A program made the position numbers and the translations under genes. The notes under the pieces were generated by a model, which saw only the letters and a list, made by a program, of their open reading frames with translations, was not told the DNA's origin and did not search any database. From the NCBI GenBank assembly GCA_026193675.1, contig JAPHSO010000347.1, forward strand, positions 1 through 7,213: DNA of 7,213 nt, given 5' to 3'. Shown piece by piece: positions 1-6,029 of the stretch (position 1 is its first letter; the number at the start of each line of letters is the position of its first letter). Origin of the DNA: Gammaproteobacteria bacterium. Lineage in GTDB: Bacteria; Pseudomonadota; Gammaproteobacteria; Thiohalomonadales; Thiohalomonadaceae.

Positions 1-894
1 CGCCGGTCCTGCATTGGTAGAAGAAATTGTTGTGGAATATTGACCCGCTCCGTCAGTCACACCACTTGCTGCAGCATAATTACCCCTAGTTGCAGTAAGG
101 TTCACTGTAGAACCTACAACAGGAGCTCCTACATTATCTAACCAGGTAACCGTAACAGTAGCATTATCCCCAAGTTCAATATCTGTATCTGCAGGCGTGC
201 CTGGATCAGTAATAGCAATGGTGAAGCTACTTGCACTACTAACAGATAGACTAAATGCACTACTGATACCCAATCCAGATACAGTAATGGTATCTGTACC
301 AGCAACATCACCAGTTACAGTTATCGAGGCACTTCCACCAGAATCAGTCGTTACCGTAGCGCTACTGAGAGTGTTTGCGTTTGCGGAGGTGATAGAAAGC
401 ACCTCTCCTGCAACCTTATTACCTGACCCATCTTCAGCAATAATGGTAAGGGTTGTCGTACCACTAATCACCATCTGTGAAGATCCTGAAATCTGGAGAG
501 TTGCCCCAGTTACAGCAACATTTGAAGAGCCTGTGACACTTCCTGCTGTTGCAGTAGCAGTAAGGGTTCTATTAGTAAAGTTGGTAGGTGAGCTAAGCGT
601 TGCCTCAGCTGTGCCCGTACTATCTGTTGTGGCACGAGTTACCGCAAGTGTTCCATCCAGATCAACATTAAAGGTAACGTCTTCACCCTCAATCAGATTG
701 TTGTTTCCATCTTTGATATAGGCCGTTAGCGTCACAGAGCCACTACTTCCTGACAGCAACTGAGCACTACTGGAAACTAGCTGAACAGCAGAAGCTGCTG
801 TCGCTGTTGTGCTATCAGTTTCAACCGAACAGCCCCATAGGGTGGCCATTAAGACAAGAATTAATAACTGAGTGACTTTTTGTATATTTCTCAT
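1..894 (-). CDS. Lipoprotein with bacterial Ig-like (Big_1/invasin-type) repeats, C-terminus beyond window
   Basis: An open frame of 298 codons without a stop continues past the left edge. Residues 1-22 form a lipoprotein signal peptide: RN/K in the n-region, a hydrophobic stretch (LLILVLMATLW) and lipobox L19-W20-G21-C22, with Ser after the Cys, which favours the outer membrane over inner-membrane retention. After a short Ser/Thr/Ala linker come Ig-like repeats of about 90 residues: roughly 38-128, 131-218 and 222 onward (third one cut). Each shows the Big_1 pattern of alternating beta strands with an 'LTAxxxDGxxNxxxG' type turn and a 'T(T)DSxGxAxxT' strand. The first ATG is at 900, but the ATG at 894 is preferred because AGGA (902-905) lies 7 nt before it and only 1 nt before the other. 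It starts just after the pilQ stop, so it is probably co-transcribed with the pil genes. Its function is unknown; surface adhesion or pilus support is inference. The overall family is fairly sure; its role is not. Confidence 0.82.
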   Translation of the reverse strand, partial: MRNIQKVTQLLILVLMATLWGCSVETDSTTATAASAVQLVSSSAQLLSGSSGSVTLTAYIKDGNNNLIEGEDVTFNVDLDGTLAVTRATTDSTGTAEATLSSPTNFTNRTLTATATAGSVTGSSNVAVTGATLQISGSSQMVISGTTTLTIIAEDGSGNKVAGEVLSITSANANTLSSATVTTDSGGSASITVTGDVAGTDTITVSGLGISSAFSLSVSSASSFTIAITDPGTPADTDIELGDNATVTVTWLDNVGAPVVGSTVNLTATRGNYAAASGVTDGAGQYSTTISSTNAGPA

Positions 895-903
895 ATTCAT
901 GTC

Positions 904-2985
904 CTACATTAACCCTGCTTTCAAACTATCTTTTAAGATTTTTGGTGTCACAAAAATAAGCAGCTCTTTTTTGTTATCCAGGTTGGAGTCCCGTTTAAAT
1001 AGATTCCCGATTATTGGAATACTCGATAATCCAGGTACCTCATCCGCAGTATTAACTTTCTCTTGTTCATAAATTCCGCCAAGAACAACTGTTTCGCCAT
1101 TGTTAACCAGAACCTGAGTTGATATTGCGCGCGTATCTATGGCAGGAACACCGCCACTCACCACAGCACTCACATTATCTTTACTCACCTCAAGGTCCAT
1201 CACAATTCGGTCATCTGGTGTAATTTGTGGAGTAACCTTCAAGCTCAATACAGCTTTTTTAAATGATGTTGAAGTCGCACCACTTGAACTTGCCTCTTGA
1301 TAGGGGATCTCAACACCCTGCTCAATGGATGCCTCCATCTGATTTGAGGTAATAACACGAGGATTTGATACTAGTTCACCAGTACCTTCTGTCTGCATTG
1401 CAGAAAGCTCCAGATCAACAAGATAATTTGATCCCAATACCGCCAATCCAAACTGAGCAGAAGGTGTAGTAGTAGGAAGATTTATATTCATCGTCCCATT
1501 AGCACCATTAGTAGTTATGCCGGCAGTATTAGTGGGATTTGGGCCTAGATTGGCGGTCACCCCCAAACTACGACTAAAGTCATTACTCGCAACAACAATC
1601 CTGGACTCGATCATCACCTGACGAATTGGAATATCCAGTTTTTTCACTAACGAGCTGATCTCATCAAGCTTCTCACTGGTATCCAGAATCATCAGGGTAT
1701 TGGTACGCTGATCTACTGTCACCTGCCCTCGCGCTGACAGGATTGATGCCTTCTCTCCCGACTTTAACAAGGTCGCGATATCCCCAGCCTTGGCATAATT
1801 AATCTGGAAAAAACGGGTAATAACAGGAGCAAGGTCGACAATCTGCTTCATTGCCTCAAGCTCCTGTTTCTCCCGCTCCGCAATTTCAACATTTGGTGCG
1901 ACCAGTATTACATTCCCGGTTTGGCGTTTACCTAGACCACGAGTGCGGAGAATAATGTCTAACGCCTGATCCCAGGGTACATTTTTTAGCCGCAGAGTAA
2001 TTGCACCATTTACCGTGTCACTGGCAACAATGTTAAGACCTGTAAAATCTGCTATCAGCTGCAGAACCGATCTGACCTCGATATTCTGGAAATTAAGTGA
2101 AAGCTTTTCGCCTGAATAACCAAGTTTGTCCTTCTTAATCTCCTTGGCCTCTTCCTCTGTTAACGGCTTCACTTCAACTTGATAGGTATTTCCAGTTTGA
2201 TAAGCCATATAGTCATAATCGGCACCTCCAGGGGTGATGACCAACTGACTTCCGCGCTCATTTGTGAAGGCATCAATTAATGATACGGGTGTTGCAAAAT
2301 CAACAACATCAAGCCTCTTCTTGAGGCTACTTGGAAGCGATGCCCCAATGAAATCAATGAAAATTTTACCATTACGCTTCTGAAGATCGACAACTGATGC
2401 GTTATCACTCAGTTCCACAATAATTTTTGCCTCTCCACTCTCACCGCGCCTAAAGTCGATAGACTTAATCTCGGTATTACTCATTGGACTTACTGATGTC
2501 TCGGAGCTACTAACTACCTGCGTTACTGCGCTGGAAGAGTTTGTACCTTCGGTATTAAGCTGCACAAAAATTGTTTTGTTCGCCGTACGAATCTTATAAG
2601 GCACCATCTGTGAAAGATTAATGACCACACGGCTACGATCACCGGCCTGAAGCAGGCGCGCTGAGTTTGCGACACCCATATCTATTGGAATTATTCGTTT
2701 ATCAACAGATAGTTTGCTCTTGGGAATATCGATAGAGAGTCTTGCCGGGTTATCAATAGTAAAACTACCGATGTTTTCAGGAATAGCTCCATCAAGTTCA
2801 ATCCGCAACTCTACCTGACCATTGGCCAATGCATTAGCATCAACACCGGTGATTACTGTCTCAGCGGCGACACTTAAGGAGCTCACTCCCCAAAGCATCA
2901 GTAAAATTGACAGACCGAAAAATCTCCTCACAACCATGACTCCTTTGCACCCTTTAAGGTAGTTATCCACTTTTGAGCTAACCAT
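904..2985 (-). CDS. pilQ: PilQ, type IV pilus outer-membrane secretin
   Basis: PilQ forms the multimeric outer-membrane channel through which the type IV pilus extends and retracts. The 693-residue product is of usual family length. In order: signal peptide with hydrophobic core about 22-40 ending in VAA; first AMIN domain about 44-143; a Ser/Thr-rich linker about 147-170; second AMIN domain about 173-275; secretin/TonB short N-terminal (N0) module about 290-365; N1 module about 386-455; and the secretin domain about 456-686. The secretin signature is visible at 625-664, including 'VPGLSSIPIIGNLFK', followed by the terminal strand 'KKELLIFVTPKIL'. AMIN domains are known to bind peptidoglycan. 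The ATG at 2985 has GAGG 8 nt upstream, but a GTG at 2931 with AAGGAG 8 nt upstream is a competing start giving 675 residues and a more usual short n-region. It is fifth gene of pilMNOPQ, 16 nt after pilP. Confidence 0.97.
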   Translation of the reverse strand: MVSSKVDNYLKGCKGVMVVRRFFGLSILLMLWGVSSLSVAAETVITGVDANALANGQVELRIELDGAIPENIGSFTIDNPARLSIDIPKSKLSVDKRIIPIDMGVANSARLLQAGDRSRVVINLSQMVPYKIRTANKTIFVQLNTEGTNSSSAVTQVVSSSETSVSPMSNTEIKSIDFRRGESGEAKIIVELSDNASVVDLQKRNGKIFIDFIGASLPSSLKKRLDVVDFATPVSLIDAFTNERGSQLVITPGGADYDYMAYQTGNTYQVEVKPLTEEEAKEIKKDKLGYSGEKLSLNFQNIEVRSVLQLIADFTGLNIVASDTVNGAITLRLKNVPWDQALDIILRTRGLGKRQTGNVILVAPNVEIAEREKQELEAMKQIVDLAPVITRFFQINYAKAGDIATLLKSGEKASILSARGQVTVDQRTNTLMILDTSEKLDEISSLVKKLDIPIRQVMIESRIVVASNDFSRSLGVTANLGPNPTNTAGITTNGANGTMNINLPTTTPSAQFGLAVLGSNYLVDLELSAMQTEGTGELVSNPRVITSNQMEASIEQGVEIPYQEASSSGATSTSFKKAVLSLKVTPQITPDDRIVMDLEVSKDNVSAVVSGGVPAIDTRAISTQVLVNNGETVVLGGIYEQEKVNTADEVPGLSSIPIIGNLFKRDSNLDNKKELLIFVTPKILKDSLKAGLM
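2940..2945 (-). promoter_or_regulatory. Internal Shine-Dalgarno favouring a later pilQ start
   Basis: AAGGAG on the minus strand stands 8 nt before an in-frame GTG (2931-2929) and 2 nt before an in-frame ATG (2937-2935) within the 5' end of pilQ. It is a stronger match than the GAGG (2994-2997) that precedes the ATG at 2985. Starting at the GTG would give VRRFFGLSILLML..., a standard signal peptide with a two-Arg n-region. Confidence 0.5.
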
Positions 2986-3001
2986 CTATATAACCTCATA
3001 A

Positions 3002-3547
3002 CTATTCGATCAAGCTCAGTCCAGCCAAGCGTTCTATCCATCCACCCATACCGTTGGGAACCAGCTCACTAACATCTACTCTAGAGTCTGAGATATTGGT
3101 AATTTTTCCATAATTTTGTCCAATGTAATTTCCAACCTGAATTTTATGTATCAGAGAATCAGGAGATATTATGATTGCCCAGATGTTTCCACCTCGCTCC
3201 AAACTACCCACATATCTCAATGTATCTAATGGGAAGCTTTCCAGGCTCTCTCTATTTCGATTTGAATCGGGCGTGATACCACCACCAACCACCTCAGCTT
3301 TGTTAGAGACCATCTCCTCCTGCTGCATAGGTTCAAATGGACTGCGGCTATTCTGATCAACCACGTATACATATGAGTCATACGCCTTAAACTCGGGCAC
3401 AGGCTTGATGCGGCCAGCCTTTTTAGACTTTTCTGCATTTACATATCTTTCGAGGTCCGACATAATGTTTTCACTGCAGCCACTTAGCAAAACAGAGGCT
3501 GCTAGAGCCATGACCACAACCAAACTGTGCATTCTATCTGCTAGCAT
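3002..3547 (-). CDS. pilP: PilP, type IV pilus alignment lipoprotein
   Basis: PilP is the periplasmic lipoprotein that connects the inner-membrane PilN-PilO pair with the secretin PilQ. The 181-residue product has a lipoprotein signal peptide (hydrophobic stretch about 9-22) with lipobox L21-S22-G23-C24. After the Cys, the unstructured N-terminal part has the family pattern 'DLERYV...GRIKPVPEF' (about 31-53) and 'RSPFEP' (68-73), thought to contact PilN/PilO. The C-terminal beta-sandwich domain (about 102-179) shows 'LDTLRYVGSL', 'VGNYIGQNYGKI' and 'MGGWIER', all typical of PilP. The ATG at 3547 is taken as start. A TTG directly before it at 3550 is in frame and sits 7 nt from AAGGG (3558-3562), whereas the ATG sits 10 nt away, so the TTG cannot be excluded. 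It lies 3 nt after the pilO stop, implying translational coupling. Confidence 0.95.
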   Translation of the reverse strand: MLADRMHSLVVVMALAASVLLSGCSENIMSDLERYVNAEKSKKAGRIKPVPEFKAYDSYVYVVDQNSRSPFEPMQQEEMVSNKAEVVGGGITPDSNRNRESLESFPLDTLRYVGSLERGGNIWAIIISPDSLIHKIQVGNYIGQNYGKITNISDSRVDVSELVPNGMGGWIERLAGLSLIE

Positions 3548-3550
3548 CAA

Positions 3551-4192
3551 CTATTTTCCCTTCTTTCCCTTCTTTCTCTTACTGCTTTTATTGGCAGCAA
3601 TTTCATCTTCATCAAGATATCGATAGGTCTTTGCAACGGCTTCAAAAGTCATCTTATCACCACTCTCTTTGCCCTTTAGCAAGCTGATTTCATGAAGCGT
3701 AACAATACGGGGAAGTGCCGCTACACCACTAACGAACTCTCCAAATTCATGAAAATTCCCCATAATCTTTAACGCAATCGGTAACTCAGCATAGAACTCC
3801 TGAGGAACTTCACCTTTAGGTTCAAACAGCTCAAACGAAAGACCGCTCGCAAGGCCGGTCTGAGTAATATCAATCAGAAGGTCTGCAACCTCCGTACGAC
3901 TTGGAAGTTGACGTAGCATTGTTCCGAAAGACTCTTCCATTTCACGCATCTGTTGCTGATAAGCGGCAAGGTTGACCGCCCGCATCTGTCCTTTTTCAAA
4001 TTTGGTCTTCAACTCTGTCTCTTGATTGGTCGCCTTCTGCAATCGGTTTTCAACATCACTAATGTCAAGATAATAACCGGCCACCAATACACCAATACAG
4101 ACTGCTAAAAGTACACCAACACGAGCAGCTAGAGGCCAGCTGCCCATATTTTCAGGATCAAGGTTCTGATATTGAGTGATATCAAATTTCAT
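3551..4192 (-). CDS. pilO: PilO, type IV pilus inner-membrane alignment protein
   Basis: PilO pairs with PilN through coiled coils and ferredoxin-like periplasmic domains to form the inner-membrane alignment subcomplex of the pilus machine. The 213-residue product has a short cytoplasmic N-terminus with the usual 'DPENMGSWPLAAR' lead-in, one membrane segment about 23-42, a coiled coil about 45-95, and the PilO globular domain about 98-190 ('PSRTEVADLLIDITQTGLASGL', then 'ELPIALKIMGNFHEFGEFVSGVAALPRIVTLHEI' with each motif clearly of this family). The last dozen residues form a Lys-rich tail (KRKKGKKGK) not expected in most homologues. The ATG abuts the pilN stop (TAGATG), and AAGGGG at 4202-4207, inside the pilN tail codons, stands 9 nt ahead, so translation is probably coupled to pilN. 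Confidence 0.95.
   Translation of the reverse strand: MKFDITQYQNLDPENMGSWPLAARVGVLLAVCIGVLVAGYYLDISDVENRLQKATNQETELKTKFEKGQMRAVNLAAYQQQMREMEESFGTMLRQLPSRTEVADLLIDITQTGLASGLSFELFEPKGEVPQEFYAELPIALKIMGNFHEFGEFVSGVAALPRIVTLHEISLLKGKESGDKMTFEAVAKTYRYLDEDEIAANKSSKRKKGKKGK
3558..3575. repeat. 9-bp tandem repeat in the pilO 3' end
   Basis: CCCTTCTTT is present twice in a row on the plus strand; on the coding strand this is AAAGAAGGG, part of an unbroken purine run. It encodes the repeated Lys/Gly tail of PilO and its last copy supplies the AAGGG that serves as ribosome binding site for pilP. Gain or loss of a unit would change the tail by three residues without shifting the frame. Confidence 0.85.
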
Positions 4193-4795
4193 CTATCGCT
4201 TCCCCTTCTTCCCTTTCGTGCTCTTCTTTTCCTTTTCACTATCCTCTTCCTGATTCTGGCTCGCCTGTTTGACAATTAGAGTAAATTCTCTAGAACGGTC
4301 AAAACCCTGTTTTTCAGCTTTAATTACCAAAAGATTTGGCTCATCAAACCAGATAGACTGATCGAGTGCCCGCATAAAAGCTGAAACGCGAGCATTTGAT
4401 TGGGCGACACCTTTGATAGTAAGAAGCCGAGATTTCTGAGTAACGGCAATTAGATAGAGCCCATCAGGTACCAGATGTGCCAATTCATCAAACAGATGAA
4501 CAACCTCAGGTCGATTACTTTGTAGCCTTTCGATAATCTCCATTCGAGAGATCAGCTGTTGCTTTCGCCTCTCAAGATCTTGAATCGCCTCAATTTTGGA
4601 GTCTACGATCTTTATTTCGGCATTTAGAAAACTATTACGGCGATTCTGATGATCAATCTGGGATTGAATCTGTAGATGTACTACTGCAATAATGACAAGC
4701 ATCAGACCCGCAACCACACCGATTAAAGTATAGAAGTCTTTATTCCGCTGTTTCCTTAGCTCTACACGCCAGGGTAATAGATTGATATGAGCCAT
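4193..4795 (-). CDS. pilN: PilN, type IV pilus inner-membrane alignment protein
   Basis: PilN anchors cytoplasmic PilM to the membrane and pairs with PilO in the periplasm. The 200-residue product starts MAHINLLPWR; the INLLPWR peptide (4-10) is the conserved segment that binds PilM. A membrane segment spans about 22-40, a coiled coil about 44-95, and the ferredoxin-like periplasmic domain about 97-178. The C-terminus is unusual: an acidic stretch (EEDSE, 183-187) is followed by a Lys/Gly-rich tail ending KGKKGKR. The ATG at 4795 is chosen over an upstream in-frame ATG at 4825 because it begins the family consensus, overlaps the pilM stop by one base (TAATG), and has GAGGAG (4805-4810) 9 nt before it. 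Second gene of pilMNOPQ. Confidence 0.96.
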   Translation of the reverse strand: MAHINLLPWRVELRKQRNKDFYTLIGVVAGLMLVIIAVVHLQIQSQIDHQNRRNSFLNAEIKIVDSKIEAIQDLERRKQQLISRMEIIERLQSNRPEVVHLFDELAHLVPDGLYLIAVTQKSRLLTIKGVAQSNARVSAFMRALDQSIWFDEPNLLVIKAEKQGFDRSREFTLIVKQASQNQEEDSEKEKKSTKGKKGKR

Positions 4796-5868
4796 TAATC
4801 GTAACTCCTCAACGCCAATCCACACGCAATCATAAGTGCGGGTGCATCATTTGCGAGCACCTGTGTCTTAATACTGGATGAGATACTCATATTAGCAAAC
4901 GGATTGGCTATCGTGGTGGGTACCCCCTCCTGCTCAGCAATCAACTCAGCAATCCCCTCTATTGAGGAGCTACCCCCAGCCAGCACGATATGATCGACCG
5001 AACTATATTGGCTTGATGAATAGAAAAACTGCAGAGCACGTCCCACCTGCTGAACCATCATTCGCTTAAAAGGTTCTAAAACTTCCATCTGATAATCGTC
5101 AGGAAGCCCGCCCTGTCTTTTTGCCATACCCGCCTCTTCATAGGAGAGTCCATAGCGTCGTTGAATATCTTCAGTTAACTGTTTACCACCAAACGTCTGT
5201 TCGCGCGTATAAACGGTTTTCAAATCGTGCAGTACACTAAGAGTGGTCATTGTTGCACCGATATCGACAATTGCGATGGTTTTGTCGAGACCATGATCTG
5301 GCATCTGTTCACGTATCAGCGAAAAAGCGTTCTCTGTTGCATAGGCTTCAATATCGATAACCTTAGCTGTTAAGCCACCAATCTCAATCGCATCGGCACG
5401 AAGTTCAACATTTTCGCTTCGAGATGCCGCGAGAAGAACTTCAATTTTATCGGAATCATCCAGAGAACGGCCAATCACCTCAAAATCGAGATTGACCTCG
5501 TCAAGTGGAAACGGGATGTACTGGTCGGCCTCAAGCTCTATCTGTCCCTCCATCTCATCATCAGAGATAGAAGCGGGCATTGAGATAACTTTGGTAATAA
5601 CGGCAGAACCGGCAACTGCTGCTGCCGCAAACTTTGCCTTTGTACCAGAACGCTTTACCGCCCGCTTAATTGCATCCCCCACACCTTCAACATCCGCAAT
5701 GGTTTTTTCAACAATTGAGTTGGGTGGAAGGGGCTCTACCGCATAGCTCTCTACCCGATACTGCTCCCCACTACGACTTAGCTCCAACAGCTTCACTGCT
5801 GTAGTACTAATATCGAGTCCGAGAATCGTCGGAGACTTACGTTTGAATATTTCAGATAGCCGAGACAT
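4795..5868 (-). CDS. pilM: PilM, actin-like cytoplasmic protein of type IV pilus assembly
   Basis: PilM is an FtsA/actin-fold ATP-binding protein that sits on the cytoplasmic face and binds the N-terminal peptide of PilN. The 357-residue product matches family length. Actin-superfamily nucleotide motifs are visible: phosphate-1 'LGLDISTTAVKLLEL' (16-30), phosphate-2 'IAIVDIGATMTTLSVL' (198-213) and the adenosine motif 'IVLAGGSSSIEGI' (294-306). Other PilM hallmarks are 'ELEADQYIPFPLDEVNLDF' (111-129) and 'FGGKQLTEDIQRRYGLSYEEAGMAKR' around 226-251. It is first in the operon, divergent from ponA. The ATG at 5868 has AAAGGA (5872-5877) only 3 nt upstream, a shorter gap than usual; no better start is evident and the N-terminus fits the family. 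Confidence 0.97.
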   Translation of the reverse strand: MSRLSEIFKRKSPTILGLDISTTAVKLLELSRSGEQYRVESYAVEPLPPNSIVEKTIADVEGVGDAIKRAVKRSGTKAKFAAAAVAGSAVITKVISMPASISDDEMEGQIELEADQYIPFPLDEVNLDFEVIGRSLDDSDKIEVLLAASRSENVELRADAIEIGGLTAKVIDIEAYATENAFSLIREQMPDHGLDKTIAIVDIGATMTTLSVLHDLKTVYTREQTFGGKQLTEDIQRRYGLSYEEAGMAKRQGGLPDDYQMEVLEPFKRMMVQQVGRALQFFYSSSQYSSVDHIVLAGGSSSIEGIAELIAEQEGVPTTIANPFANMSISSSIKTQVLANDAPALMIACGLALRSYD

Positions 5869-5903
5869 TTTTCCTTTATATTTCTGATGTTACGTAGAAT
5901 ACT

Positions 5904-5922
5904 TATTTAACAACATTAAATA
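5904..5922. promoter_or_regulatory. Perfect 7-bp inverted repeat, candidate operator
   Basis: TATTTAA (5904-5910) and TTAAATA (5916-5922) are exact reverse complements separated by CAACA. The palindrome covers the proposed -10 hexamer and most of the spacer of the pilM-facing promoter, so a dimeric regulator bound here would be placed to repress. Because it is AT-rich, chance or a simple promoter-melting role remains possible. No regulator is identified. Confidence 0.4.
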
Positions 5923-5944
5923 CCAGTGTCAACTACAGTGTCAA
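5904..5944 (-). promoter_or_regulatory. Candidate sigma70 promoter(s) for the pilMNOPQ operon
   Basis: On the minus strand a perfect -35 box TTGACA (5932-5927) is followed after 17 bp by TAAATA (5909-5904), preceded by TGT, which fits an extended -10 (TGn). A start site near 5897 would give a leader of about 29 nt before pilM. A second perfect TTGACA (5944-5939), created by a 12-bp duplication, is followed after 16 bp by TATTTA (5922-5917), again preceded by TGG. The -35 matches are exact, while the -10 hexamers match only three of six positions. That a promoter lies here is likely from the divergent gene layout; which box is used is inference. Confidence 0.6.
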
Positions 5945-5947
5945 CTA
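5924..5947. repeat. Perfect 12-bp tandem duplication
   Basis: The unit CAGTGTCAACTA occurs twice without a gap (5924-5935 and 5936-5947). Read on the minus strand, each copy carries TTGACA, so the duplication doubles the -35 box facing pilM. The flanking bases differ, so only two exact units are present. Confidence 0.9.
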
Positions 5948-5965
5948 TTTCATGCCATATACGGA

Positions 5966-5994
5966 TAGAGGATTCTATAAAAACACCTTATACT
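5966..5994 (+). promoter_or_regulatory. Weak candidate promoter facing ponA
   Basis: TATACT (5989-5994) matches the -10 consensus at five of six positions. Seventeen bp upstream is TAGAGG (5966-5971), a poor -35 with three matches. A start near 6001 would leave a leader of about 29 nt before the ponA ATG. An alternative -10, TATAAA (5976-5981), has no recognisable -35. Some promoter must lie near here because ponA has no upstream co-directional gene in the window; the exact boxes are uncertain. Confidence 0.3.
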
Positions 5995-6029
5995 CAGCTA
6001 ATTTTTCGAGCTGTGAACCACTCCACATA

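Noticed and set aside
197..721. 174-codon plus-strand open frame
   Set aside because: It lies antisense to the Ig-repeat lipoprotein frame. Its Val/Ala/Pro/Ser-rich translation is the mirror of Thr/Ser/Gly/Asn-rich repeats, and it has no domain or signal.
872..1072. 66-codon plus-strand open frame
   Set aside because: It is antisense to the conserved secretin C-terminus of pilQ and has no ribosome binding site or recognisable product.
3171..3626. Short open frames opposite or in another frame within pilP and the pilO end
   Set aside because: pilP and pilO are firmly identified by family motifs in their own frames. The shadow peptides are low complexity or antisense with no support.
4796..4825. 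Upstream in-frame ATG extending PilN by 10 residues
   Set aside because: The extension precedes the family's conserved MA-x-INLLPWR start, and the Shine-Dalgarno GAGGAG lies inside the extension, correctly spaced for the ATG at 4795.
5492..5746. 84-codon plus-strand open frame
   Set aside because: Antisense to the conserved PilM region containing the ELEADQYIPFP motif; no features of a real gene.
5869..6029. Terminator or small RNA in the pilM-ponA gap
   Set aside because: No GC-rich hairpin followed by a T-run is visible on either strand. The AT-rich palindrome at 5904-5922 would be a weak RNA hairpin and sits in a promoter context.
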